Positions 14,106-24,609 of a DNA stretch of 64,000 bases are shown here, in pieces (positions within the stretch are counted from its first letter, which is position 1; the number at the start of each line of letters is the position of its first letter). Source of the stretch: Methylococcus mesophilus (lineage in GTDB: Bacteria; Pseudomonadota; Gammaproteobacteria; Methylococcales; Methylococcaceae). The notes beneath the pieces were generated by a model, which saw only the letters and a program-made list of their open reading frames with translations, searched no databases and was not told the origin of the DNA. The stretch lies in contig NZ_CP110921.1 of the NCBI RefSeq assembly GCF_026247885.1, positions 2,537,001 through 2,601,000 of the forward strand. The letters are read 5' to 3'. The position numbers and the translations under genes were made by a program.

Positions 14106-17100
14106 ATGGCCGGCCCTATCGTAGTTGGCATCAAACTCAATCTCGACGAGAAAGGAGCGCTGGTCGGGGTTGAGAAGGTCGAAAGCGGATTCAAGCGCAT
14201 CGGCTCGGCCGCCAGCGAATCCGCCAGCCGTATCGACGCATCATACAAGAAAGTCGAAACCGGCATCGCCGAAGTCGAGAACGGCTTCAAGCGCGTTGGT
14301 TCGGCTGCCAACGAATCCGCCGGCCGGATCGATGCCGCTTACGGTAAGACCCGCCAGGGCCTGGATTCCATCAGCACGCAGCTGGCGACGGCCAAGCGCC
14401 AGTTTCTCGAATTCATCACCGCCCAGGCGGCGCTCGGCGCTGGCCGGGAACTGGCCGATGTGGCCGACCGCTACGCCAACCTATCCGCCCGCCTCAAGCT
14501 CGCCACCCAAAGCGAACTGGAATATGCCAAGGCGCAGGCGCAGGTGTTCGCCATTTCCCAGCGCTACAGCACTGCCCTCGACGACAACGCCAAGCTGTAC
14601 TCCCGCATTGCCCCTGCGGCGCGCGATGCCGGCAAGAGCCAGGCCGACCTGATCAAGGTCATCGAAGGCGTCAACGCCAGCCTGAAGACTTCCGGCGCCA
14701 GCGCAGCGGAGCAATCCTCCACCATCACCCAGCTGTCCCAGTCCCTGGCCTCCTCCACGGTGCAGTGGGAGGACTTCGGCCAGCTCGCCGACACCAACAT
14801 GCGGCTGGTGGATGCCGTCGCCAAGCAATTGGGCGGCAGCATGGGGGACCTCAAGCAAAAGATGTCGGACGGGCTGATCAGCAACACGCAACTGTTCGAC
14901 GCCATCATCGCGGCCTCCGAACAGCTCAAAGCCGAAGCCGCCACGATGCCCAACACCATCGGCGGCGCGGTGCAGCAGATGTCAAATGCCTGGGAGCAAT
15001 ACATCGGCAAAGCCGACCAGGCGGCCGGCGCCAGCCGGCAAGTGGCGGACGCCATCAGTGGTATCGCCGGGGATTTTGATGATATCGCCGATGCGGCTAT
15101 CCATGTCGGCGAAGTCATCACGGCGGTGCTGGCGGTCAAAGCCGTCCAGGCGATTGGCAGTTATGTGATCGCGGCAGAAGGCGCCACGTTGGCAACCCGC
15201 ACGCTGGGCGTTGCGGTGTCCGCGTTGGGCGGCCCGTGGGGTATCGCGGCGGCGGCAATCACCACGGGAGGTATCGCTCTCCACGAGTTCATGGCGCAGC
15301 AACAGGCGGCGATGAAAGCGCAATCGCTGCTGGAAGCGCAGATGAACGTCCGCGACCTGGTCATGGCTGGTCCGGATTCATCGGGTCTGTTCGGTGCGAC
15401 CGCGATGGACGTGGCCAAATGGCAGAAGGAATTAGCCGCCGCCCGCGCCGAGGCGGATGCCCTGGCGAAAAGCGCATCCAGCGCCGGACAGGCGGCCGTG
15501 CAATCCGGACAAGCCATGGCGGGCGCCGCCGATGCTGTCAAGAAATACACGGCCACCGAGCGCGAAGACATCCAGTCCAAGGTCCGCTGGCTCGAAGCTC
15601 ACGGCCAGCAGACGGATGCCTTGCGCCTCGAAGGTGTCCTTCACGGATTCAGCGGCAAGGCGCTCGAGGCCTACGTCACGCAGGAGCTGGACACGATCGC
15701 GGCCAAGAAGGCCAACGCCGAAGCCACCAAGGTCCACAACAAGGCCCTGTCCGAGGAAGCCAGCACGGTCAAAAAGGCGGCGACCGAGCATCAGAACGCG
15801 ATCGAAGCCAGCGACAAGTTCATCCAGTCGCTGAAAGACCAGCTCCAGAACATCCAGGACACCACCGGCGCCAGCGAGGCCGAGCAAGCCGCGCGCAAGG
15901 CTTCCATCGGGCTGATCGGCAAAGAGGCGGACGAACGGTCCAAGCTGGCCAAGCAGCTGGTCGAAGAACGCCAGGCCTACGAAGGCGCCGAGCGGATCAA
16001 GCAGCTCGAACTCAAAACCCAGAACGACATCGCCGAGGCGATCCGGCGGAAAGAAGAGACGAACGCCCAGGCCCTGCAAAGCGCCCAGGCCGAAGAGCAG
16101 AAGCAGCTCGCTATCCTGGCTCAACTTCAGGCTGCGCACGAGGCCGGCTACGGACCCGAAGCCCTGGCCAGGATGAAAGCCTACCTGAGCGCGGTCTATG
16201 ACGTGACCCAGGGCATGGGCGAGGAGGAGGCCGCGGCGACTGCAGCCGCAATGGCCCACACCGAGTCGGCCAACCAGATGATGAGCGAGATGACCCAGAC
16301 CGGCCAGTCCATGCTGTCCGATTTGGGTGGCATCGCCCAGAACATGATGGGCAGCTTCACCTCGATGTTCTTCGACCCGTTCGGCTCCGCCACGGCGAAC
16401 ATGGGGCAGCAGTTCAGCCGGATGTTGCAGCAGATGGCGTCGCAATTGCTGCAAAGCGTGGTGATGCGGTTCTTCACGGGCGGCTCGTCGGGGACTGGCT
16501 CTATCGGTGGGCTGATAGGCTCCGTCGGCAGCTGGTTCGGTGGTTCGGAAGCCGCTGCCGCGCCTTCGGTGGGTGGGATCGTCAATACCGGGGCGGCCGT
16601 TGCGAACTGGGCCAACGTCGGCGATATGTTCGTCTCGACCGGTGGCGGCAAGGCCATGCCGGTGGCCGTCGTGGATGCCGCCGGCGCCGGGACACGGGCG
16701 GCAGGTACGGCAAGCAGTTGGCTGGGCGGCCCCGGCTGGGCCAGCACCGCGCTCGGCTATGCCGGTGCGGGTATCGGAGGATTAGGGACGGGCTATCTGA
16801 TCGGCAATGCGATCGGCGGTCAATACACCTACGGCCGTGAAGGCGGCATGGTCGGCGGGGCCATAGGCGGAATGGCTGGCTATGCTGGCGCCACGATTGG
16901 CATGGAGATGGCGGCGGGCTCCATCGAAGCGGCGCTTGCCTCGACTGGTATTGGCGCAATCGTGGCCGCGATCATGGCCGCGGTGATGTCCTCAATCAAA
17001 AAGGGACAGCCCGACGCCACGGCCCAGTATTCCTGGCAGAACGATAGCTGGACCCTGAATAAGCAAGCGGAGCGCAATGGCGGCAATCTTGCCTTTCTGG

Positions 17101-20100
17101 GGAATTTCGCCACCAAACTGTTCCAGCCTCTGACGGATCTCGAAAAGACGCTGGCCGTCCGCCTGCCCGCCTTCAATCTCAACATGCGGCAGCATGAAGG
17201 CTATTTCGGCATGCAGATACCGGGGCTCTATTCGGCCCGGATGAAAGCTGATTCAGAGGCCAATAAATACATGGCCCAGGCGGTCAGCATCGGCGTCATG
17301 CGGCTGTTTCAGCAACCGGCCGTCACGAGCCAGATGGCCGACCCGCTGACGAAAGCGGTGGTGATGCTGTCGGGTGACCTCCAAGCGTTCGGCGACAACA
17401 TCAAGGCAGCGGAGGACGTGCGCAAATATGCGGCCGGCGCTTCCTCCTTCAAAGTGATCGGCAAATCCCTGGACCTGTCCGGCGGCAGCGCCGAGACCTT
17501 CTTCGGCAATATGAAGGAGGCCGGCGCGCTGCGCACCTTCCTCGGCGAGCTGACGCCAAACACCGATGCGTTCGCCAAGCTGGTGCAGTCGTTCCAGCAG
17601 ATGGAGGACATCGCCAAGAAATTCGGCGTGTCGGTCGACGACGTGCACAAGAAGGTCGACCAATTCCTGAAGGCAGCGGAATACAACACGCAAGACCGCG
17701 TCAATCAGCTGCTCGGCAAGCCGCAATCGATCGGCTCGAAGGTCTTCAACGACATGCAGAGCTTCGACCAGATTGCCCAGGACCAGCGCAACAACGTCAC
17801 CGAACTCGCGAAGCAGAACAAAGCGGAGGCTCAACGGGGCAAAAACCTGCTGAATTACGGCGATTTCGTCTCATTGACGAAGTCCGACCAGAAGGAAGCC
17901 AAAGGGCTCCTCAACCAGCTCAACAACCCCGAGCTGGCCGGCAATCCGGAAATGCTGGCGCAATGGCAGGCCGGCTGGGATGCCTACTGGCAGAAACAGA
18001 TCGACGAAGCCCAGGCCACCATCAAGAACCCGAAGAAGCTGGCTAAGGAAATCAAGCGGCTGGAGAACGGGCGCGATTCGACCGATGCCTTGGGTATCGG
18101 GCAGGTGGATATCGATGCGGCAAAGCAGCAATACATCGAGCAGCAGCGCAAAGCCTACCTGGACGAGGCCAAATCGCGCGCCGGTGTGACCGTCACCGCG
18201 GGCTTTGCCGAGCGCGACAAAGCCAACCATGAATTCTTCGAGCAAGCACGGGCCGGCGCCGATGCGCTGGGGCTCTCCCTGAGTGAGCTAGCGGATCTAG
18301 AGCATAAGGCGGCAGACCAAGTAAATAAGGATTGGAGCAAGGCGCTCGAGGAATTCGCCGGCAACGCCCCGATCGGCGACGCCGCCGAACGATTGCAGGC
18401 GATCGCGGACCGCGAGCAGGCCCTGGTTGCCGATGCTATTGCGACCGGTAGATCGGTGGTGGCGGTGTACGAGGCGGGGGATCAGGCGCGTAAGAAAGCC
18501 GCCGACGATTTCGCCCGGAGTCAGGGGCAGATCGCCGGGACGATCGACCAGTGGACCGCGGCCTTCCAGGGCTACATGGACAATTTCAAAGGCTGGGTTG
18601 CGGACGCCAAGGCCTACGGCACCGACATGTCGGTGACCAGCAAAGCCATCATCCAGACCATGAAGGATGTCTGGGAAAACATGGTCTCCGGTATCGAATC
18701 CGCCCGCCAGGCGATTGCTCAGCAGATCGCCGAGCTTCGAGGGCCCCAGGCCGTCGCCGATCTGGCGGTGCAGAACGTCGACAAGGCCAAGCAGAAGCTC
18801 GCCGACTACCGGGCCGGCGGCGGTACCGACATCAGCCGGGAAATCGCTCTGATTCAGGGCGTGCAATCGGCGGTAATGGCTCGGTATAACGCCGAGCTGG
18901 CGCTGATTCAGCAGGCGGTACAGAAAGAAGTCGAAGCGATCCAGGCGAAATCGCAAGCGGACATCGAAGCGATCAATGAAACGCTGAACGCCCAGATCGA
19001 GGCCGAAAACGAGCGCCTGAATGCCGCGATCGAAGCCGAGAACGCGGCGCTGAATGCCCGGATCGAAGCGATCAACGCCGCCAGCCAGGCTCAGATCGAT
19101 GCGATCAACCAACAGGCCGATGCCGCTGCCGAGGCGCGCCAGGAAGCCCAGCAGGCGGCGATGGACGCGCTCAACGAGCAGCTGCAGACCGCGAATCAGC
19201 TCAAAAACGCCATCAAAGGAATTGCCGACTACGCGAAATCGCTGCAAACGGCAGCGGATTCGCCGCTGTCGCCCGAGGCCCGGCTGAACGCGGCCAAAAA
19301 TCAGTACGAAGACACGCTGGCCAAGGCGAAGGCGGGCGATGCTGAAGCGGCCGCTCGCTATCAGCAGGACGCCGAAGCCTATAAAAGTGCCGCTAAGGAC
19401 TACTACGCCAGCAGCGCGGGTTATGGTCAGGTCTATGGCCAGATCCAATCTGATGCCACGGCGCTGGGCAATACCAACGTCACCAGCCCCGACAGCGTCG
19501 AATCCCAGCTCAAGGAGTTGCGCAAACAACAATCCGAAGAAAACAAGGCTGCCCAGAAGGCCGTCCAGGATCAGATCAAAGCCGTTCAGTCCTCAGCGCA
19601 GGATCAGATCAAGGAGGCGCAGAAAGAGTCCCAGGAACGCATCAAGGCGATGCAGGATGCGTCGAAAGACAGCATCGCCGCAATGAAGGCGAATGCCGAA
19701 GCACAGATCAAAGCGATCCAGACCGCATCGGCAGCCGAGATCAAGAAGGCCCAGGATCTGGACTCGCGTCCGGACGTGCAGGCGCTAAAGAAGGACACGA
19801 TCACCCAGCTTGAATTGCTGGATAAGGACCTGGTCGCCGCCTACGACGCCGCCGCCAAGCAATATCAGACGTTCCTCGACTCGCTCGCGGGTGTCGTCGG
19901 CGCCAATACGACGGTGATCGGGTCACTTGTCGAGTGGCTGCGTAGCCAGGGCGTCAACGTCACCGCGCCGCCTGACCCCGATCCGGGCGTATACGAGCCA
20001 ACGTCCTCGACCGCGGGCGGCTCGGGCGATCCCCGCATGCCGCCGCATCATGCAGCCGGCGGCCATTATCGCGGCGGTCTCGCTCTCGTCGGCGAACTCG

Positions 20101-20660
20101 GCCCGGAGCTGATCAATTTCAACCGCCCCGGCTACGTCCACACCGCGGACGAAACCGCGCGGATCCTCGCCGCCGTGAGTGGGAGCGGCTCCGCCGCGAG
20201 TCCGGATGACCAAATCAACCAGATGCTCGGCGGCCTGCCGTTCGACCCGCGCCAGCTGCTATCGATGTTCTCGGCGGCCAACGACGCCCACGGCGCCTAC
20301 GCCAACATCCTCGACCTGCCGCCAACATGGCCGAACGCCGCCGCGGCCGTCCAAAGCCTGATGCTCAAGCCGACCGCCGCGCCGCAGGCGGTAGACATGC
20401 CCTCCGTCGGCTATCAGCCGCCGACCAGGCCCACCGTATCCCGCCAAACCGCCCAGATCGAGGATCGCCTCAGCCGCATCGAAGCCAACCAATCCGGCAC
20501 CGAACTCAAGGGCTTGAAAGAAGCGCTGGAATCGATCCGCCGTGAGTCGAAAGCCGGGGTCAACGTGCAAAGCGCGGGATTCTCGCAGTTGCTCGCAGTG
20601 ATGAACCAAATGCTGGCGCGCTTGGAAGAAATTGAGCGCCGGTCGAGATACGCGTCATAA
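14106..20660 (+). CDS. Tail tape measure protein, 2184 residues
   Basis: The very long frame after the G/GT pair sets tail length; at about 1.5 angstrom per residue it would predict a tail in the 300-nm range. The N-terminus has a duplicated block (VEKVESGFKRIGSAASESAS and VENGFKRVGSAANESAG). Residues around 95-330 match the tape-measure N-terminal domain (FITAQAALGAGRELADVADR, YSTALDDNAKLYSRIAPAAR). The middle includes Gly/Ala-rich hydrophobic segments (residues about 870-960) that may enter the membrane. Residues about 1600-1900 are coiled coil with QIEAENERLNAAIEAENAAL repeats. The C-terminus has GGLALVGELGPELIN, common in tape measures. Confidence 0.92.
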   Translation: MAGPIVVGIKLNLDEKGALVGVEKVESGFKRIGSAASESASRIDASYKKVETGIAEVENGFKRVGSAANESAGRIDAAYGKTRQGLDSISTQLATAKRQFLEFITAQAALGAGRELADVADRYANLSARLKLATQSELEYAKAQAQVFAISQRYSTALDDNAKLYSRIAPAARDAGKSQADLIKVIEGVNASLKTSGASAAEQSSTITQLSQSLASSTVQWEDFGQLADTNMRLVDAVAKQLGGSMGDLKQKMSDGLISNTQLFDAIIAASEQLKAEAATMPNTIGGAVQQMSNAWEQYIGKADQAAGASRQVADAISGIAGDFDDIADAAIHVGEVITAVLAVKAVQAIGSYVIAAEGATLATRTLGVAVSALGGPWGIAAAAITTGGIALHEFMAQQQAAMKAQSLLEAQMNVRDLVMAGPDSSGLFGATAMDVAKWQKELAAARAEADALAKSASSAGQAAVQSGQAMAGAADAVKKYTATEREDIQSKVRWLEAHGQQTDALRLEGVLHGFSGKALEAYVTQELDTIAAKKANAEATKVHNKALSEEASTVKKAATEHQNAIEASDKFIQSLKDQLQNIQDTTGASEAEQAARKASIGLIGKEADERSKLAKQLVEERQAYEGAERIKQLELKTQNDIAEAIRRKEETNAQALQSAQAEEQKQLAILAQLQAAHEAGYGPEALARMKAYLSAVYDVTQGMGEEEAAATAAAMAHTESANQMMSEMTQTGQSMLSDLGGIAQNMMGSFTSMFFDPFGSATANMGQQFSRMLQQMASQLLQSVVMRFFTGGSSGTGSIGGLIGSVGSWFGGSEAAAAPSVGGIVNTGAAVANWANVGDMFVSTGGGKAMPVAVVDAAGAGTRAAGTASSWLGGPGWASTALGYAGAGIGGLGTGYLIGNAIGGQYTYGREGGMVGGAIGGMAGYAGATIGMEMAAGSIEAALASTGIGAIVAAIMAAVMSSIKKGQPDATAQYSWQNDSWTLNKQAERNGGNLAFLGNFATKLFQPLTDLEKTLAVRLPAFNLNMRQHEGYFGMQIPGLYSARMKADSEANKYMAQAVSIGVMRLFQQPAVTSQMADPLTKAVVMLSGDLQAFGDNIKAAEDVRKYAAGASSFKVIGKSLDLSGGSAETFFGNMKEAGALRTFLGELTPNTDAFAKLVQSFQQMEDIAKKFGVSVDDVHKKVDQFLKAAEYNTQDRVNQLLGKPQSIGSKVFNDMQSFDQIAQDQRNNVTELAKQNKAEAQRGKNLLNYGDFVSLTKSDQKEAKGLLNQLNNPELAGNPEMLAQWQAGWDAYWQKQIDEAQATIKNPKKLAKEIKRLENGRDSTDALGIGQVDIDAAKQQYIEQQRKAYLDEAKSRAGVTVTAGFAERDKANHEFFEQARAGADALGLSLSELADLEHKAADQVNKDWSKALEEFAGNAPIGDAAERLQAIADREQALVADAIATGRSVVAVYEAGDQARKKAADDFARSQGQIAGTIDQWTAAFQGYMDNFKGWVADAKAYGTDMSVTSKAIIQTMKDVWENMVSGIESARQAIAQQIAELRGPQAVADLAVQNVDKAKQKLADYRAGGGTDISREIALIQGVQSAVMARYNAELALIQQAVQKEVEAIQAKSQADIEAINETLNAQIEAENERLNAAIEAENAALNARIEAINAASQAQIDAINQQADAAAEARQEAQQAAMDALNEQLQTANQLKNAIKGIADYAKSLQTAADSPLSPEARLNAAKNQYEDTLAKAKAGDAEAAARYQQDAEAYKSAAKDYYASSAGYGQVYGQIQSDATALGNTNVTSPDSVESQLKELRKQQSEENKAAQKAVQDQIKAVQSSAQDQIKEAQKESQERIKAMQDASKDSIAAMKANAEAQIKAIQTASAAEIKKAQDLDSRPDVQALKKDTITQLELLDKDLVAAYDAAAKQYQTFLDSLAGVVGANTTVIGSLVEWLRSQGVNVTAPPDPDPGVYEPTSSTAGGSGDPRMPPHHAAGGHYRGGLALVGELGPELINFNRPGYVHTADETARILAAVSGSGSAASPDDQINQMLGGLPFDPRQLLSMFSAANDAHGAYANILDLPPTWPNAAAAVQSLMLKPTAAPQAVDMPSVGYQPPTRPTVSRQTAQIEDRLSRIEANQSGTELKGLKEALESIRRESKAGVNVQSAGFSQLLAVMNQMLARLEEIERRSRYAS

Positions 20661-20675
20661 CCACCGGAGACACCC

Positions 20676-21314
20676 ATGGCAACGAAGTCGAATTACCTGG
20701 AAAATAAGATCATCGATCACATGTTCAAAGCGACACCCTTTACGGCTCCCGCTGTCATGGCGGTGGCGCTGTTCACTGTGAACAAGGGGCAGCGCGCCAA
20801 CTCGACCGCATACGTCACTACAGACTACGTATGGCTCACGGCCAACGACGGCAAAACCCATATCTATAAGTGCACCACGGCTGGCAGCACGGCTGCCGCT
20901 CAGGGCACCCTGTATCCCGGCACCGCCAACGAGGTCATCACGGACGGCACCGCCGTGTTCACCGAGCAGTCGTCGCAATTTGACGCCAATGCGCTCACCG
21001 CTCTGGAGGTTTCTGCCGGCGGCTACGCGCGAGTCGCCAATAACCCTTCGGCCACAGCCAATTGGCTGAACACCCAAGGCACGGCATCCGGGGCGTCCAC
21101 GGGTGCCGGAGGCTCAACGAGCAACCAGAACGCCATCACGTTCGGGACGCCGTCAGCCTCTTGGGGCGTAGTCGCCGCGATCGGCATTTACGATGCGGCG
21201 AGCGCAGGCAACCTGCTGTATTGGGGTTACATGACGACGCCGAAAACGATCAACAACGGCGACCCAGCGCCGGCGTTTGCTGCGGGCGCCCTCACGATCC
21301 TGGAAGACAACTAG
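20676..21314 (+). CDS. Phage virion/tail fibre-like protein
   Basis: 212 residues: ATKSNYLENKIIDHMFKATP, AVMAVALFTVNKGQRANSTA, ANPSATANWLNTQGTA-like Ser/Thr/Gly-rich loops, NAITFGTPSASWGVVAAIGI and NLLYWGYMTTPKTINNGDPA. This pattern (LENKLLDH start, alternating YDA--GNLLYWG near the end) is common to phage structural proteins of the tail-tip or fibre class. The gene follows the tape measure by 15 bases with GGAG before the ATG. Confidence 0.65.
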   Translation: MATKSNYLENKIIDHMFKATPFTAPAVMAVALFTVNKGQRANSTAYVTTDYVWLTANDGKTHIYKCTTAGSTAAAQGTLYPGTANEVITDGTAVFTEQSSQFDANALTALEVSAGGYARVANNPSATANWLNTQGTASGASTGAGGSTSNQNAITFGTPSASWGVVAAIGIYDAASAGNLLYWGYMTTPKTINNGDPAPAFAAGALTILEDN

Positions 21315-21335
21315 CCCTGAGTCGGCGGCGTCGCA

Positions 21336-23852
21336 GTGGCAAGCGTAACCCTACGCCCGGGCACGATCGTATCAGCGACCGGGGCTGGATCGGTCGCATG
21401 GTCCAATCCCGGCAATGCCGGCGCGTCGGATAATGCCTATGCCACGGCGAATGTCGGCACCTCGCCCGGCGAATCCCAGTGGCTGCGCTGCACCAACTTC
21501 AATTTCGCCAGCGTCATCCCCGCCGGTGCGATCATCAACGGATTTACGCTGACGATCGAACGCAAAGGGTCGGCGATCAACTCGGTATACGACACCCGGC
21601 TTTACCTCTATTCCGGCTCCGCCGCAATCGGCAGCAACAAGGCCGTCGCAACCAAATGGCCGACCTCCGACGGCATAGCTACCTACGGCAGCTCGTCCGA
21701 TCTGTGGGGAACCACCGGGCTGACCGGGGCAGACGTCAATGCGACCGGGTTCGGCATCGAGCTCGCGGTTAACTCGTCGACGTTTACCACCACGGCGTCG
21801 GTCGATGACATCGCGCTCACGATCGACTACACGCCCCAAATCGATCTCGCCGCTTACCTCAGCAGTGAATCGTTCGTCCTTGCCGATCTCTCCACGTCGA
21901 TAACGTTTCAGAGTGATCTGCAGGCGTTCGGAGGCTTGGCAGCGACGCTCTCGACCTCGATTCCGCTTCAGGCTGCCCTGGTCTCCGAGTCAGCGTTTTC
22001 GGGCTTCTTCTCGGTGGCCCTGTCGGCCGACCTTTGGGGTCAATCCGCTCTCACCGCTGATCTATCGACCGGCATCGCTTGCAGCGCGAATTTGCAGGGC
22101 AATGCCTGGACCGCTGCAGATTTGTCCACCCAGATCCCGCTCAGCGCCAGCTGCGCCGGGCAGTCCTCGCTGACGGCGGACTTCACCACGCAAATCCGTT
22201 TCTCCGCGGCCCTCTCCGGAATCTCTCAAGCCTACGCGGGACTGACTACCGAGATCGCCTTGGCAGCCGTGCTGTCGGGCAATGCGGAGGCAACCGCGGC
22301 CCTCACCATCGGCCGAGTCTTCATCCCGCCCGCGTCCCAGCGCATCTACCTCGCCGAGATCACCTGCTATGACCCGGCCTTGCCGGGTATCCGCACCTTG
22401 CGCTACAGCTCGGGGGCGGATGGCTACGACGATGCCGGCACGTTCTATCCGCCGCTGATCGAGCAACCGGCGACGATCCGGCGGGAAATCCCGGCCGATG
22501 TCGCCGGCGGGCACGTGTCGGCCAGTTATGGCGCGCTGACCCTGGTCAACGCCAGTGGCGCGCTCGATCCGCTGCGGGACTACTACTATGACGGTTACGA
22601 ACTGACGCTTAAGGTGGGCGATGCCGGTGCGGGCTATGGCACGTTCGTCACTCGGCTTAGAGCGACGATCGACAACGCGAGCTTCGAGCGCAATCGCGTC
22701 ACGGTCCGACTGCGCGATCGGGCCGAGACCCTGAAAACGCCGCTGCAGACCAATACCTACGGCGGCACCAACGCGCTCCCCAATGGCCTGGACGGTACCG
22801 CCGACGACCTCAAGGGCAAGCGCAAGCCGCTCATTTTCGGTCGGATCGCCGCGCTGCAGCCGGTGCTGGTCAACACCTCCCGCCTGATCTACCAGGTCAA
22901 CGATGGTGCAGTGGATGCCATCATCAACATCTTCGATTCGGGCGCTTATCTCACCCGCGGTACCGACTACACCGCCGGTCAGCAGTCGACGTTTGAAAGC
23001 GCCGCGGTCGCGGCCGGATCGTTTTCCACTTATGCGCCGGCCGGGCTCATCAAACTCGGCTCCAAGCCGTTCGGTACCCTGGCCGCCTGCGTCGCCGAGC
23101 GGTGGGATTACACCCAGATATCCGCGGCCGGCGTCACCCAGCGCATGCTGCAAATGCGGGGCTATGGATCGGCCGACTGGATGGCGCAGGATTTTCTCGA
23201 CCTCGATGCCGTCAACTGCGGGTCAGTCGGCGTTCAGACAGAAGATGGCGAGAACGTTGACATCCTCATCGACCGGACGCTGGGATCGGTTGGGGCGTGG
23301 TGGGGATTCGACGCATTGAACAGGTTCCGCCTGCGCCGCCTGGATGCGCCGACCGGTACCGCTGTGGCCACGATTACCGACGACCATATCCTCGAATACG
23401 ACCCTGTGCAGTCCAGCCAGCGGGCGCTCTGGCAGGTCACCCTCCAGGGCGATGCCAACTATGCCGTACAGGACAAGGCGAACCTGGCCGGCATCGTCGC
23501 GGCGGACCGGGCGGCCTGGTGGGAGAAGGCGACGCGCGACCAATCGTCGACCAGCACTGCAGTGAAAACGACCCGATTGCTCTCTCAGGACGCAACATTT
23601 GCCAGCGTCGCGAACGGCATCAGCCAGACCCAGGCCGAAGCCGTCCGCCGTCGCAGCCTGTTCGACGGCCGACGCGACACCCTGGGGCTGACGGTCGCAG
23701 CCCCGAATGACTGGATGGACCTCATCGATCTCGGCAGCGAGGTGACGATCGTATCCGCCAAATGCGGCTATCCCGCCGGCCGCAACATGATCGTCGTAAT
23801 GACCCAGCCGGACTTCCAACGCAACCGCCTCGACCTGATCCTGTGGGGATGA
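21336..23852 (+). CDS. Tail tip/baseplate hub-like protein with internal repeats
   Basis: 838 residues starting at GTG 21336. Residues about 1-165 form a beta-sandwich-like domain (NGFTLTIERKGSAINSVYDT). Residues about 168-325 hold six or seven degenerate repeats of about 23 residues with the pattern A-LST-I-L-A-L-G-S (for example LTADLSTGIACSANLQGNAW, and then AADLSTQIPLSASCAGQSS). The remaining 500 residues (IYLAEITCYDPALPGIRTLR, VTVRLRDRAETLKTPLQTNT, WWGFDALNRFRLRRLDAPTG) look like the hub or J-type tail-tip proteins of transposable siphophages. It probably forms the distal tail tip with the two following gene products. Confidence 0.65.
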   Translation: MASVTLRPGTIVSATGAGSVAWSNPGNAGASDNAYATANVGTSPGESQWLRCTNFNFASVIPAGAIINGFTLTIERKGSAINSVYDTRLYLYSGSAAIGSNKAVATKWPTSDGIATYGSSSDLWGTTGLTGADVNATGFGIELAVNSSTFTTTASVDDIALTIDYTPQIDLAAYLSSESFVLADLSTSITFQSDLQAFGGLAATLSTSIPLQAALVSESAFSGFFSVALSADLWGQSALTADLSTGIACSANLQGNAWTAADLSTQIPLSASCAGQSSLTADFTTQIRFSAALSGISQAYAGLTTEIALAAVLSGNAEATAALTIGRVFIPPASQRIYLAEITCYDPALPGIRTLRYSSGADGYDDAGTFYPPLIEQPATIRREIPADVAGGHVSASYGALTLVNASGALDPLRDYYYDGYELTLKVGDAGAGYGTFVTRLRATIDNASFERNRVTVRLRDRAETLKTPLQTNTYGGTNALPNGLDGTADDLKGKRKPLIFGRIAALQPVLVNTSRLIYQVNDGAVDAIINIFDSGAYLTRGTDYTAGQQSTFESAAVAAGSFSTYAPAGLIKLGSKPFGTLAACVAERWDYTQISAAGVTQRMLQMRGYGSADWMAQDFLDLDAVNCGSVGVQTEDGENVDILIDRTLGSVGAWWGFDALNRFRLRRLDAPTGTAVATITDDHILEYDPVQSSQRALWQVTLQGDANYAVQDKANLAGIVAADRAAWWEKATRDQSSTSTAVKTTRLLSQDATFASVANGISQTQAEAVRRRSLFDGRRDTLGLTVAAPNDWMDLIDLGSEVTIVSAKCGYPAGRNMIVVMTQPDFQRNRLDLILWG

Positions 23853-23853
23853 C

Positions 23854-24609
23854 ATGCAGCCTATCGTGATCGGCTACGCCAATCTGATCGACATCGCCAC
23901 GCTGAGCGGTCCGGGCTGGCAGACGAGTTATCCGCTGAGCAACCTGCAGAACCGTTATGCCGGCAGCAAGGCGCGCGCGACCGGACTGACTGGTGTGATC
24001 GATATCAATCTCGGGGTGCCCGACGCGGCCATTCGGACGTTTGGGATCAAAAACCACAACGCGGCTACGATACGGCTGCAGGGCTCGTCCGCGAGTGATT
24101 TCTCGACCGTCGCCTACGACACGACGGTGCTGCCGACCTACGCCGACACCTCCTACCTGCGGGCACTGCCCGTGGCCGTTGTCGCCCCCTATTGGCGGTT
24201 AACTCTAACGGGGACGTCGGCCAATCCGGAACTCTCGCGGATTTTTCTCGGCGCCGGCATGCAGCCGGCTCCTGAGAACAACATTGAATGGGGCGCCTCA
24301 CTCCGGATCGAGAGTAAAACGGAGGTGGCCGAGTCCCTGAGCGGCTACGAGGATTTCAACGTCAAGCCGAATCGCCGGGTGTTCCGCGGCCGGTTCGATT
24401 TTCTGCCCGATGCCGATGCCTGGGGTGTGCTGCTGCCGATGATGCGGTCGCAGGGCATCCACCGCGAGTATCTCCTGATCGCCGATCCGGACGATACGAC
24501 CTACCAGGCGCAGCGCAACATGTTCTGCAGGATGCGCGAACTCAGCGAGATCGAGGATCCGTACCTCAACGCCCATACGGTGGGCGTGGAATTTTCGGAG
24601 CTGCTGTAG
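23854..24609 (+). CDS. Phage tail-tip protein of unknown function
   Basis: 251 residues starting one base after the previous stop and directly abutting the next gene. It begins QPIVIGYANLIDIATLSGPG and contains a discoidin-like beta pattern (DINLGVPDAAIRTFGIKNHN, APYWRLTLTGTSANPELSRI, IFLGAGMQPAPENNI). The C-terminal part (LLIADPDDTTYQAQRNMFCR) resembles baseplate accessory proteins. The coupled gene order points to a structural role at the tail tip; the exact family is not recognised. Confidence 0.6.
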   Translation: MQPIVIGYANLIDIATLSGPGWQTSYPLSNLQNRYAGSKARATGLTGVIDINLGVPDAAIRTFGIKNHNAATIRLQGSSASDFSTVAYDTTVLPTYADTSYLRALPVAVVAPYWRLTLTGTSANPELSRIFLGAGMQPAPENNIEWGASLRIESKTEVAESLSGYEDFNVKPNRRVFRGRFDFLPDADAWGVLLPMMRSQGIHREYLLIADPDDTTYQAQRNMFCRMRELSEIEDPYLNAHTVGVEFSELL

